NCBI RefSeq assembly: GCF_945859685.1
Contig: NC_079148.1
Coordinates: 18,735,946-18,799,945, forward strand
Length of the DNA stretch: 64,000 nucleotides
Reading direction: 5' to 3'
Origin: Eupeodes corollae
Lineage: Eukaryota; Arthropoda; Insecta; Diptera; Syrphidae
Below the pieces are notes generated by a model, which had not been told where the DNA came from, ran no database searches, and saw only the letters and a program-made list of their open reading frames with translations. Shown here piece after piece: positions 34,259 through 45,281 of this stretch (the first letter of the stretch is position 1; each line of letters starts with the position of its first letter). The position numbers and the translations under genes were made by a program.

Positions 34259-35000
34259 ATGAAAAGAGGCTGAGATGCGACCCACACTGATATCTTCCCA
34301 TCCCTTCTGTCGATTTGTCATTTTTTTAAAAGATTTTAAGTTTTGGTGTTTTTTTTAAAAGGTGTCACTAGAATTATTTAAAAAAAAAATTAAACTACCA
34401 ACAATATTTTTCATATGATGAAATAATTTCATTTCCAAATCTGTTTTAGTTAACGAGATATTTAGTCGAAACCCAATTTTTACCAATTTTAGTAGAATTT
34501 CTTAAAAACTTTTATTTCGTGTATAAAAAAACACGAATTTAATGAATGAAATTAGTTAAAAGTCAATGTCTTCTATTAATCATGAGGTATCGAGAACCGA
34601 ACGTACTTTTTTACCAATTTTTCTACGTACTACTTTTTGTAGATTTAAATTTTGTATGAAAAAACTGACTTACATATTAATAAAAGAAATTACTGAATGT
34701 CGAAAACAATATTTTCTGTAAGATGAATATGTTGAAAACTATGTTTTTTTTTTATGAAATAAAATTAGTTTGAAGCCATAATCTTAAATTTTTAAAAGAT
34801 ATTTGACTCGAAAATAACATAAGCCTCAATTTTTTCCAGCTTTTAGTAACGTTTTGATTAGGTTATTTCTTGTAAAAAAAACTATAAACTGAATTTTTTA
34901 AATGAGATAAAATTAATTTGAATTCGTTATCTCCAATTTTTGAAAAGATATTTGAGTCGAAAATAAATTTGTACCTACTTTTAGTAATGTTTTGCTTAGA
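34259..35000 (-). mobile_element. HINE repeat copy 5, lacking its 5' block
   Basis: Starts GAGGCTGAGATGCGACCCAC at 34265, with CCCATCCCTTCTGTCGATTT next. Several degenerate central units follow, including a partly duplicated segment near 34700-34760 (AATATTTTCTGTAAGATGAA). It ends abruptly near 35000, where a copy in opposite orientation starts. Confidence 0.8.
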
Positions 35001-35006
35001 AGTTTA

Positions 35007-35700
35007 TTAACTTCCCGTAGGAAGTTATTGAAATGGGTCCGATTTGTCAAATTGAATATTTTGACATTTCTCGATGTTTCAAGGTGTCAAGAATCGAAAT
35101 AAAAGATTTTTAGAAAGATATCTTCGCGAAGTTTTTTCGTCGTCCATAGCTCAAGAACCAGAAGAGATATCGATTTCAAATACATTTTGTTATACAGATA
35201 ATAAGGCAGAGAGATGCAGAAAGGGCTCTCAAGAAAATTGCGTGGGTGGTTTTTTTACCATAGCTGTTTGAAAAAAGGTGAACATTTTGGTTAACCCTAA
35301 ATATCTTACGAAAAAAAACGCTAGAGACTTGAATTAAATTTTATAGAATATATTGTAACGTGATATCAAAGAAATATATTTTTTGAAAAAAAAAAACCAT
35401 TTAACGGTTTTTTTATAAATCAAAAAACTGAAAAAAAATTGTCACCTCCAAAATTTTACTACTCAAATATCATTTCATCTCCAAAATAATTTTGTGCAAC
35501 GAAGAATAATGTTTTTGACATCTGATAAAATTTTGAGAAAAATCGAATTGATAGTTTTTTTATAAAAATAAAAATCTAAAAAAAAACATTACTTAAAGTT
35601 GTTAAAAATTGAATATCGATTAAAATATGTTCGAAAAACTTTAAATTTAGGCTTCAAACTTATTTTATCTTATAAGAAATATTGTTTTCAATATGAGGAC
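35007..35700 (+). mobile_element. HINE repeat copy 6, left arm of an inverted pair
   Basis: Palindrome TTAACTTCCCGTAGGAAGTT, then GTCCGATTTGTCAAATTGAA, CGTCGTCCATAGCTCAAGAA, TGCGTGGGTGGTTTTTTTAC, and central unit sequence. It ends inside a unit near 35700, where orientation flips. The CGTN microsatellite is deleted (GATATCTTCGCGAAG in its place). Confidence 0.85.
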
Positions 35701-36578
35701 AAATTTTGTCGAAATTTGAGTCGAAAGTAAATTTTTACCTACATTTAGTAATGTTTTGTTCAGATTTTTATTTTGATTAAAAAAACTGTTAGTTCGATTT
35801 TTTTCAAAATTTTACTTAAAATCGTTATTTTACACAAAATTACAAAATTAATTTTTAAAATTAAAATCAGTTTTTGGTCGTAAAATTTCGAGGTGACAAA
35901 TATTTTTTTTTTCAGATTTTTTTGGTAAAATGTTTAATTTAATTCAAGTCTCATTATTGGTTCGTAAGATATTTGAGGTTGACCAAAACTTTCAACTTTT
36001 TTTAAATAAAAATAAATAAATTTAGTGCCGCAATAGTCCGTGGAGAACTGGGGCCTAGTGACTATAACTATTTATCATTCCTGTGTGTGAGTACTGTTGT
36101 CAGGTATGGAGGAGACCTACAGCTCTAAGCCGAACCCGAATTGCAAATTTGAGAAAGCACTTGTTCATAACAAGAATTACTCCTGGAGAATTCATCAATT
36201 CCACGCAAGAAGCAGTATCCGTGAAAAAGCTTTGGATGGTATAGGCAGGGATCGAACCCAAGACCTATGGCATGACAGTCCAACGCTCTTACCATCATGC
36301 CAATTTTTCTTTTAAATTGCTATGGTAAAAAAAACCAACCATTTAAGTTTCTTGAAATTGCTTTCTGCATCTTTTTGCATAATTATCTGTATAACAACAT
36401 TAATATGAAGTCGACATCTCCACTGGTTCTTGAGCTATGCACGACGAAAAAAACTTCCCGAACGTACAGACGTAAAAATATTTTATTTTGACTTTAGATG
36501 CCTTGAAACGTCAAGAAATGACAAAATTTTCAATTCGACAAATCGGACCGATTACAATAACTTCACACGTGAAGTTAA
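35701..36578 (-). mobile_element. HINE repeat copy 7, right arm of an inverted pair, split by a SINE
   Basis: Reads as the reverse orientation from about 35700 (GAGTCGAAAGTAAATTTTTA, CTGTTAGTTCGATTTTTTTC, GAGGTGACAAATA, GTTCGTAAGATATTTGAGG). It is interrupted by a SINE after CAACTTTTTTT, resumes AAATTGCTATGGTAAAAAA, and ends with TAACTTCACACGTGAAGTTA. The microsatellite is nearly deleted. Confidence 0.85.
36005..36303 (-). mobile_element. tRNA-Asp-like SINE copy 2, inserted in a HINE copy
   Basis: On the minus strand: TGGTAAGAGCGTTGGACTGT (A box and anticodon-like GTC), GGTTCGATCC (B box, plus-strand 36249-36258), a body with GTGCTTTCTCAAATTTGCA, GGGTTCGGCTTAGAGCTG, ACACACAGGAATGATAAA and GTCACTAGGCCCC, and an AATTTATTTATTTTTATTT tail. 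It matches the 27.6 kb copy along its whole length. Flanking CTTTTAAAT-like words differ only in T number, so the target-site duplication is ambiguous. Confidence 0.9.
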
Positions 36579-36580
36579 AA

Positions 36581-37254
36581 AAGTAAGTGTGTCAACTCTG
36601 AAATTAAAAAGCCTAATATTTTCTGTTTAATGAAATTAAATTTACTTAGAAAATTTACCAAGGTTTATTTACGCAGTGATTTCTATTCGTTCCCAAAATT
36701 TGTATATACATACTTAAAAAAAATATTTGTATTTCAAAAGTTTACTCAAATATATTTTAGATAAGTAACAGAATTTTTGTGACGCCCAAACTCGTTTTTT
36801 CGATCTAACCGACCTCTTCCGTACAGCGTAAGCCTAAGATTGAGTTCAAACCTGGAAATTAGTCGTAAGGCGTTTCTTTTCATATTCCCAACACTGAAAT
36901 AAAAGAAGTCATTTAAAAATTTCTTGGGAAAAATCGAAATTTATAACGGCAAGATAGATTTGTATGATATTTTATCAACAACAATTTGTCTAACTTTTCT
37001 TTTTTAAATATAAAAAATATTAATATTTTTGCTTTGCTTCAGAACAACCTCCTTTAGAATAGTAGTTTAAATCCTCAGAAAAACTAATGAAACGGTTTAA
37101 AATGTTTTTTTTTTAAGCTCTTATAATATATTGTTCTTTTAACATCTGTTGACCAAAAACGTTTTTTTTATTTTTGAAGAATATTCATAAATATTAATTC
37201 ATAAATGAAAAATAAAAATAATAAAATTATGTTCAAGTTTATGCATTTATTTTT
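36581..37254. other. AT-rich non-coding stretch
   Basis: No gene or clear repeat seen. CGACCTCTTCCGTACAGCG near 36811 is a small GC island. Confidence 0.35.
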
Positions 37255-37570
37255 TCCCAAGATATTTGAGTTGAAAATCATTTTTTACCGATTCTTATTA
37301 TATTTTTAGACATTTTAATTTCTATAAGAAAAACTTTCAAAATTTTTAAAAAATATCAAAAATCTCATTCTTCTTTGTATTAAATTATATTAAAGTCAAT
37401 AGATTTGCTGGTTTTTGAGATTACGTATGACCAAAAAATACGTCTCAAACATACTCACACGCTCATAGACTTTGAAAACCAACAAATTAAATTCAAGTGA
37501 CGTGGAGAGATGTTAATATTTTCTATTTGAACAATATTATTCATTACTATATTTTCTAATGAAAGTTAAT
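37255..37570 (-). mobile_element. HINE fragment, very degenerate
   Basis: One central-unit remnant (GATATTTGAGTTGAAAATCA, TTTTTTACCGATTC) followed by CTGGTTTTTGAGATTACGTA, CATACTCACACGCTCATAGA, ACGTGGAGAGATGTTAA and a worn palindrome (ATTTTCTAATGAAAGTTAA). Confidence 0.5.
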
Positions 37571-40052
37571 AGCTAAACAATTAGCCAACATTGTTTCAAC
37601 ATTATACCTGTAAATGTCAAAGGCGGTAGAGAGAATAGCTTCGTGGGGAAAAATAAATTCACAAGAAATTAGTAAGCTCCAAATCGAATTACAGCTCAAA
37701 TGATAGACCCATTCACAGGATGCCTTACGCAACAAACGACGAAATCCTTTTTTTCGCGAAACTTTTGCATTTTAGTAGCCATAGTTAGTTCCTCTTTGTA
37801 TTTGAGTTTTAATTAAATTCTCAGATTATGATTTCACACGAAATCCATACACCAGGCCCTATTGTTACTCACATAATAGAAATAACAGAATTTATGTCCA
37901 TATTTCCATTGTCCTTACATATAAATATTTGTTTTAACTGTAAATCAGTCAATTTATTTATGGTATAACTAAGCTGCCACATTCTGATAAATTTTAATTA
38001 AATCTCGTCACCGAAAAAGTTTTAGTTTTTTTTTTAACATTGTTCCATTGTTTAACAAGGACATAAAAGTAACTTCTATAAATTCCCTATATACAAAAAC
38101 CTAATAAAAGAAAAATCTAAAAAATAAAAACAAATATTTCATACATGATAACTTTTTCAATCACATTCGGTTGCCTTCGCTTGACAAACAGGAGTAAGGA
38201 TTATAAATACGAGTCCTCCAAATGTAGGTGTGTGTAGGGAAGGTACCCAATTGCAATGATGAGCTGTCCAGCATTTTATTTTTTTAAATTGCTGTTACCT
38301 ATGTGAAACTATATTTGTAGATACATTTGAATCAAATTTTAATCTGTATCTCTACATGAACATGACCACGACCACGAGTAGTAAGGACCTCCTCCCTACA
38401 AATACAACTTGCAGGTTGAATAAAATTTCCATTTCTAGTTCGTAACCTAAAACTTAATTCATTGGAGGATTAAGCGCCATTGCCTGCCTTTGCCGCTGCC
38501 GAGATACATTTTTGAGATACTAACAACAGAGAAAATGAGTACACGGCCAAACCACATCATGACAATATTAACCTCGTCCTGGACGGGAAGAAGACTCTAC
38601 GTCTACATATTCTGGCACTACTATCCCCCGTATAGTGTACACCATCGGCGACAAACGGACGGACGGACGGATGGTGATGGACGGCCACGGCAGAGACTAG
38701 ACAAAGTTTTTAGCCCGGAAATTAAAATCTCATGAAACCCGATCTTTTCATCTACACCCTTGTCCTGTGGTGATGGTCGTCCTCGTCCTTTTCGTCGTGT
38801 GGTGCGGTCGGTTTTCGGTGGTGTAGTATTTATTTTTTGTATCTTTCTTTATCGCTGCTCTTTTAGCTTACACACAAGGTTTCATATGATGAAGGATACT
38901 AAATGGATATATGAGGTAATGTTATCCTTGGACGACTTACAAAACAAAATAAAAAAAAAAACAAAAAGCAAAAATCCATCCAGACTTCTTCTCTTAAAAA
39001 ATGTAATTCTTTTCCTTTCCTTTTTTTAGCATCATCGTTCGAAGCAAAGAAAATGAAACAACCAAAAGAGTCCTTTTTGTGATGAAGGATTTTATTACTT
39101 ACTATGGCCACTTGAACGCTAATTAAATGATTTTTTTTCATCTCCTTTGGTCCTGACATACTAAATACGAGTAGGTAGGTGGATAAGTATTAAGTGGGTA
39201 AAATGTTATTTCGTTTTTATTGGACTCTGTGAACTCTGCTCGCTGATAATAGTCTGATTCCCTGAATGGTAATGTAAAACTTCTTTTCTGTGATACAAAG
39301 AAATGGTTGGTGGAGACAACATCAGCCTTCTCAGGGGTTTTTAATTGTTTTAATGAAAAATAAATTAAGCTGTGAAATTGCCATTTCCACTCATGCTGAA
39401 GCTTTGGAAATTCATCATTTTACTAGGTCGAGATGTGATAAGATTTTATACTTATATTTGTTTATTGAAACAAAGAGAAAAGAATATATAAACGGAGTTT
39501 TATAATAAAATCAGAAGTGGGATTACAGAGTTTTAATATTTTTAACCTGAAAGGTTAAACAAACTTCATTCTTATAACTTTTTGTATGTGAACATAAAGG
39601 TAGAGTTTTTTCTGTTTTAAATAAATTTGTATCAATACGCATTAATTTTATATTTCCTTGAAAAAGTGTTTAAAACTATAAAAACATTTTAAAAGGAATA
39701 CTTCTTTTCGAGGCAATTTTCCAAAAATGTCTGCTTTAAAATGAACATTTTCCATTAATAAGTTTCAATTGATTTTCTTTAAAATTATCAGTTTTTTAAG
39801 GAATGATGTAGTTTTTTCCCATTTATTTCATTTTCAAAGAATCATTTTTGAAAAACTGAATCGATTTCTGTCAAAATATTTATGTTGATCAAATTTTATT
39901 TATACTATATTATAAATTATCATTTAAAATAAATTTAGTTCATATTTAAAAAAAAATCTATTTTGTCATCATTTGGCTCAATATTTTTTTGAAGTGACTT
40001 AAGGTTTTTTCACGGAAAATTGAATGCCAAGTAAGGGTTCAAAATAATTTTT
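37571..40052. other. Non-coding stretch with a GC-richer patch at 38.46-38.86 kb
   Basis: The patch contains CTGCCTTTGCCGCTGCCGAG, AAACGGACGGACGGACGGAT, GATGGTCGTCCTCGTCC and GTCGTGTGGTGCGGTCGG, with ORFs on the plus strand at 38490-38735 and 38760-39029 that are composition-driven. Its style matches the region upstream of the host exon at 57.1 kb, so it could be an untranslated exon or regulatory sequence. The remainder is AT-rich. Confidence 0.4.
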
Positions 40053-41277
40053 AAAAAAGAGGCTGGGATGCGACATACACTGATAACTTCCCATCCCATC
40101 GGTCTATTTGTCTTGCTTAAAAGTTTGTCTATATGTACTCGTATCAATTTTTACAAAATTTGCGTAGATACTATTTTTTGTAAATTTTACTTTTTATGAA
40201 AAAACGGACAGTTCGATTTTATATAAAAATTACTGAATATCGAAAACAATATTTTCTGTGAAATAAAATCAGTTTGAAGCCAATATTTATAACTTTTGAA
40301 AAGCTATTTGGTTAGAAATTAAATGTTTACCAACTTTTATTAATTTTTTTTAGGTTTTGATTTTTTGTAAAAAAAAAACAGTCAATTCGATTTTTCTCAA
40401 AATTTGCCCTAATGTTAAAAACAATATTTTTTATAAGCAAAAATTAGTTAGAAGCTATTATCTCAAATTTTTGAAAAGATATTTTTTTGTCGAAAATCAA
40501 TTTTTACCAACTTTTATTAATTTTTTTAGGTTTTTAGTTTTTGTAAGAAAACTGTCAATTCGATTTTTCTCAACATTGTTCAGAATGTTCAAAACAATAT
40601 TTCTTATAAGATAAAATAAGTTTAAAGCCTAAATTTCAAGTTTTTGAAAAGATATTTAAATCGATCCTCAATTTTTACCAACTTTGAGTAATGTTTTTTT
40701 TTAGATTGTTGTTTTTTATAAAAAAAACTGTCACTTCGATTTTTCTCAAAATATTATCAAACGTCAAAAACATAATTCTTCGTTGCACAAAACTGTTTTG
40801 GAGATAAAATCAGTTTGTATTCGTAAAATTTTCAAAGTGACAATTTTTTTTTAGTTTTTTTGATTTATAAAAAAAACGTTGATTGGATTTTTTCCAAAAA
40901 TATACTTATTTGGTATCAAGTTACAAAATATAATAAAATTTAATTCAAGTCTCTAGCGTTTTTGATTCGTAAGATATTTAAGGTTAACCAAAATGTTCAC
41001 CTTTTTTTCAAACTGGTATGGTAAAAAAACCACCCACGCAATTTTCTTGAGAGTCCTTTCTGCATCTTTCTGCCTTATTATCTGTATAACAAAATTTATT
41101 TGAAATCGATATCTCTTCTGGTTCTTGAGTTATGGACGACGAAAAAAACGTCGCACGCACAGACATCTTTCTAAAAATCTTTTATTGCAACTCTAGGGAC
41201 CTTGAAACGTCGAGAAATGTCAAAATTTTCAATTTGACAAATCGGACCTATTACAATAACTTCGTATGGGAAGTTAA
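40053..41277 (-). mobile_element. HINE repeat copy 8, full length
   Basis: Starts GAGGCTGGGATGCGACATAC. Four central units at about 40145, 40321, 40498 and 40668 (spacing 170-177 bp), then the AACTGGTATGGTAAAAAAAC and CGATATCTCTTCTGGTTCTT blocks, and ends AACTTCGTATGGGAAGTTAA. The CGTN microsatellite is reduced to ACGTCGCACGCACAGACATC. Confidence 0.9.
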
Positions 41278-41735
41278 AAACGATTTAAGTACAAAAAAAA
41301 ACTTAAAAAAATTGTGACATATGTCTACGTTCGATTTACCTTTTATTATACAGTATTGACCAAAATTAAATGAGTTAATCAACAAATTTTCTTGATTCCA
41401 TAAATTCTATCGTGATAGCCTTCAATTTTTTTTTTAAGTACGGTTCTTTTTGGATTTGCTCTCAAAACTTCTCAGAGTCGTTGAAAAATGTAAATAAGTA
41501 TTAATTAAAACAACGTTTTGAGAAATGCAAAAAGACTACTAGTACGAAAAGAAACCCAAGAAAAATCATATACAACACCTTTGGAAATATGTGAAAAAAT
41601 ATTTGACTTTATGCCAAGAACGTGTGAAGCAATTTTTAAGAAACTCAATTTATTCATATTTTTGTGGCCGAAAAAAAACGCATGAACATTTTGTATTAAA
41701 TTTCATATTAACAATACAAAAATAATTATATTAAC
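41278..41735. other. AT-rich non-coding stretch
   Basis: No feature seen. Confidence 0.35.
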
Positions 41736-42257
41736 TTAGGCCGCCAATTCACGACACAAAATAACTGCGCAAACTGAAATTTTACTCAAGTCGGTTTGTG
41801 CAAAACACGATACAAGTGAACTGCAAAGTTCTCAATTTAAAAAAGTTTTCGTTCGTTGAACATGAGTTCAAAATTAGCTCTTTATATATTGCAATAAAAA
41901 AAATGAAAACTCAGTGCAAAAAAAAACTCATAGGCCTTACTTTTCATTATTCATTGCTATATTCCGGGCTTTATATGTTCCATAGAGCCGGATGATCTTT
42001 ATAAAGTTCGAGAAACTCGCCCGAGAACTTATGTTCATCAGCCATTATAAAAAAAACAATGTATAGTGGCGTAAATAAAATTTGTATACTGAGCGGTTGC
42101 ACAGTTTTTGACATTCACGACACAAATAACTGCACAAATTTAAGACTTGAGCAAAAATATCAAAATTGTTTTAATTTTTACACAGTTAACTGCACAAACC
42201 GCTCAAACAACCACAGTTTCGCAGTTATTTTGTGTCGTGAATTTGCGGCCTTACAAT
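41736..42257 (-). mobile_element. PIF/Harbinger-like element, internally deleted, with TTA duplication
   Basis: The left end GGCCGCCAATTCACGACACA continues as AAATAACTGCGCAAACTG. The reverse complement of the right end reads GGCCGCAAATTCACGACACA and AAATAACTGCGAAACTG, giving about 38-bp terminal inverted repeats with few mismatches. TTA lies directly outside both ends, the 3-bp TWA-type duplication of PIF/Harbinger elements. The unit is about 515 bp. Subterminal CACAAACCGCTCAAACAACC and CAAGTCGGTTTGTGCA words are inverted relatives. The interior keeps the first codons of a MADF-domain gene, so it is a deletion derivative of an autonomous element and not a random MITE. Confidence 0.85.
41940..42045 (-). 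pseudogene. Start of a MADF-domain (Harbinger accessory) gene
   Basis: On the minus strand from the ATG at 42045: MADEHKFSG, then EFLELYKDHPALWNI, a TAA at 41971-41973, then SPEYSNE and a second stop. The pattern (F)LELYKDHPALWN(I)KSPEYSN is the first helix and turn of the MADF DNA-binding domain (Myb/SANT-like). PIF/Harbinger elements commonly carry a Myb/SANT/MADF-like second gene that helps the transposase bind and enter the nucleus. Here only about 30 codons remain, with stops, inside the element ends. No DDE transposase sequence is present. Confidence 0.75.
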
Positions 42258-42771
42258 AATGTAACTATTTTAATACTTTTTTTTTTATAAAAAGACTTTT
42301 CTAATAAAATTTGTAGTAACAAATTTCAATATAATTATTTTGGCCACCACTGTATACGTTAAAAACAGGCAGATATAAAAGTCGCGAAAATAAAACAATT
42401 TAAAAAAAAATTGGAAGTTATAAAAAAGGATATTTTATAAAAATTAATAATCGTTTTTTTTTTTTTGTATTTTTGGGAAATTTAATTGCTCTGAAATATC
42501 TGACAAATAAATATCACTTTCGATTCAAATAAAAGTTTTTAATGTTATTAATCAACTGAATGTTTTTCAAATAAAAAAAACTAATGATCACAAGTATCAA
42601 GGTATGCTTCGAAAAAAGCTTAGGATTTAAACAAAAAACTTAAACATCACGATCAATTGTTTATCGTCTTATATCTCGTTAAACATTTTTCACAAAAAAC
42701 AATTAATTTTTAGAAATATTGTTTTAATTAAAAGATATTAATTTATAAATAAAAAATGCAAACATTTTAAA
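42258..42771. other. AT-rich non-coding stretch
   Basis: No clear feature. Confidence 0.3.
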
Positions 42772-43447
42772 TTATCAATCCAATTTGTCGAATTGAAAAT
42801 TTTGGAATTTCTCGTCGTTTCAAGGTCCCTAGAATAGAAATAAAAAAAAAATGGTGGACATTTTTTATACCACAAACCAATGCCAAGAGAGTCTTAGATT
42901 AAATTTTATATCATATATTAAAACGTGATACTAAACCAGTATATTTTTGTGGGAAAAAATTAAAATACTGGCAAAATTTTAAGAAAAATAAGTATTTTTA
43001 TGTAAATAAAAACTAAAATCGAAAACAAAAGATTACTCAAAGTTGGTAAAAATTGATTTTCGACTCAAATAGCTTTTCAAAAATTAAAAATATTGTCTTT
43101 AAACTTTTTTTTTGTTTTCGGTTTTCATTATTTTTTTTTTTTTTTTATAAAAATGAAACAATCCGTTTTTTCATGGTTAGGTTCTTGATGTCTCTCAAAT
43201 GAATTTCGTTCATCCAATTTGTAAAAATTTAATAAATGGTATTTATTTGTATTTATTTTGGTAAATATTTGTTTTAATCTATTTAACAAAACTAGATTTT
43301 CAAACCAAACTATTTTTGTATATGATTTATATTGTTGGTAATTTTAAATTTTTAAGAATAATTTGACTGACAGTTAATTTTTAACAGAACACAAAAACCT
43401 ACAAACCTTTAAGCAAGACAAATTGACAGACGGGATGGGAAGTTATC
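42772..43447 (+). mobile_element. HINE fragment, internally deleted
   Basis: Has the start (CCAATTTGTCGAATTGAAAA, CTCGTCGTTTCAAGGTCCC), lacks the microsatellite and CGTCGTCCATAG block, keeps unit sequence (AAAGTTGGTAAAAATTGATT) and the 3' end GACAGACGGGATGGGAAGTT ATCAC. It stops inside the 3' hairpin. Confidence 0.75.
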
Positions 43448-45274
43448 ACAAAAAATCCCTGATTTTAAACTCAAATTATTTTAACTACAATTTTAACTTA
43501 TTTCCTCGTCAAATTGGTCCACGATTATGCTTAAAAAAATAAGTCAGATAAATAAGCCAGTGATTTAAAAAATAACCAAACATTGATGAAATTACTCTAA
43601 ATACCATATCAATAAAAGCAATCAATTTAAAAAACATCTAAAAAAACGTGAGTAAAAATATAACCTCCTAATTCATTATTATTTTTTTTTTGATAAACCA
43701 ATCCTTTTTTAATTCTCCCATATTCTAATTTTTTGTAATTAAAAAATGGAAATTAATTGTTTTTTTTTCTGATCATAATATCGTTGAAAAATGCGTAAAC
43801 CACAAAAACGTAAAAGCATAATAATCCCAACGTATATTTATTTTTGTTTTTAATTTTATTGATTGATTAAAAATATAAATTCCCTTCCGTTTCGTTAAAA
43901 CCATTTTCCCCCTTAACTTGAAATTAAATGTTTTTGAAATTAATTACCTAATTGGCCTATTACAAGTTACAATTAATTTATTCAATATTGGTGGTACTAT
44001 TTATGTACTATTATGAAATATTTATCACCCACCATTCTTTCAAAAAATAAAGGAAAAATCAGTGTACTACAACTACACAATGAAGCTTTCGTTTTATTTT
44101 CATACCCATTCATTTAATTCACTTGAATTCTTTTGAATTCCAAGAACTTGCACACGCAATCCTTATCCGAGCTTGTAATCAAAACATAACACAATGTTTC
44201 ATAAACGCAATTTAGGCAACGTGAATCATTCAAAAATAATAATAATCTCAACTAAACTATGCCTATGTACGTTTCTGTAACCAACAATGTTAACCACAGC
44301 GCAGTAACCACCACCACCTGTCATCCTGTCATAAAAATGTCCTTGAACTAAAAGTTAACATTGTTATTAGTTTGAGTAAATTTGTTGGTTTTGTTACTTG
44401 TTGGGCTTGTTTTTTAAGTTAAATTTTTAAATGAAAGAACATCAATAAAACGTTATGGAACTTCATGTGATGGCCTGGAAGTAGGCTATGTTGCTCTTAA
44501 CTCAGTCATAATAAAAGATTTGACTTATTATTCAGATATTCAGGTATTCTGAAAATCAATGAAAAGTTTTAGTTGAGTTTTGTGAAAATTTTGTATGGGG
44601 TTAATGCTTTAATCTGGAAAATCGTCGGCTTCTAAGAAAATAGAACATTATTGGAAATAATAAGTTTCAAAATAACACAGAATAAATATTGGGGTGGATC
44701 ATCTCCATAAATAAGTAAACACAATAACACAAAGGTGTCACTTTTAATGATCTATAAATGTATGGAATCTGGCTGAGTACAAAATTTTTGTTAAGGTTTT
44801 GTTTTCAAATCCCCACTTATTAGGTAGCTGTTACTTTTTTTTAAAGTTAAATCAACACTTGCACTAAAAATAAAACAATACACGAATTAACAACGTTAAC
44901 ATTTTTTCACTTAAACTCCGCAAAAACTAAAACGAAAATTGAGCTGCTATGAAAAAAGTAAGTGATGTTAAGAAGAGTATTGGAAATGTGTTCGTCGCTG
45001 AAAAACTGCTGGGTAGATTGCTGCTGTAGCCCGTATTGTTGGCTTAAATTCAAGTTTGTAAAGTTCTAGTCAAACTTTTGATATTGGACATTCTACAAAA
45101 GAAATTATATCGTATTTGTATAAAGACTTACTAGTACTTCGTAAGTACTGTACAAATTCGAGTGCGTCGGTGTTGTTGCATTTCGCTAAATGAATCTTGA
45201 AATCCATCAAACTGATCAGACTTTTTATTAAAAAATCGTCTTCAGTGATAAGGCTTACTTCCACTATTCAGGCT
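43448..45274. other. AT-rich non-coding stretch
   Basis: About 1.8 kb with no recognisable gene or repeat. A 64-codon minus-strand ORF at 45070-45264 has no recognisable features. Confidence 0.4.
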
Positions 45275-45281
45275 ACATTAC

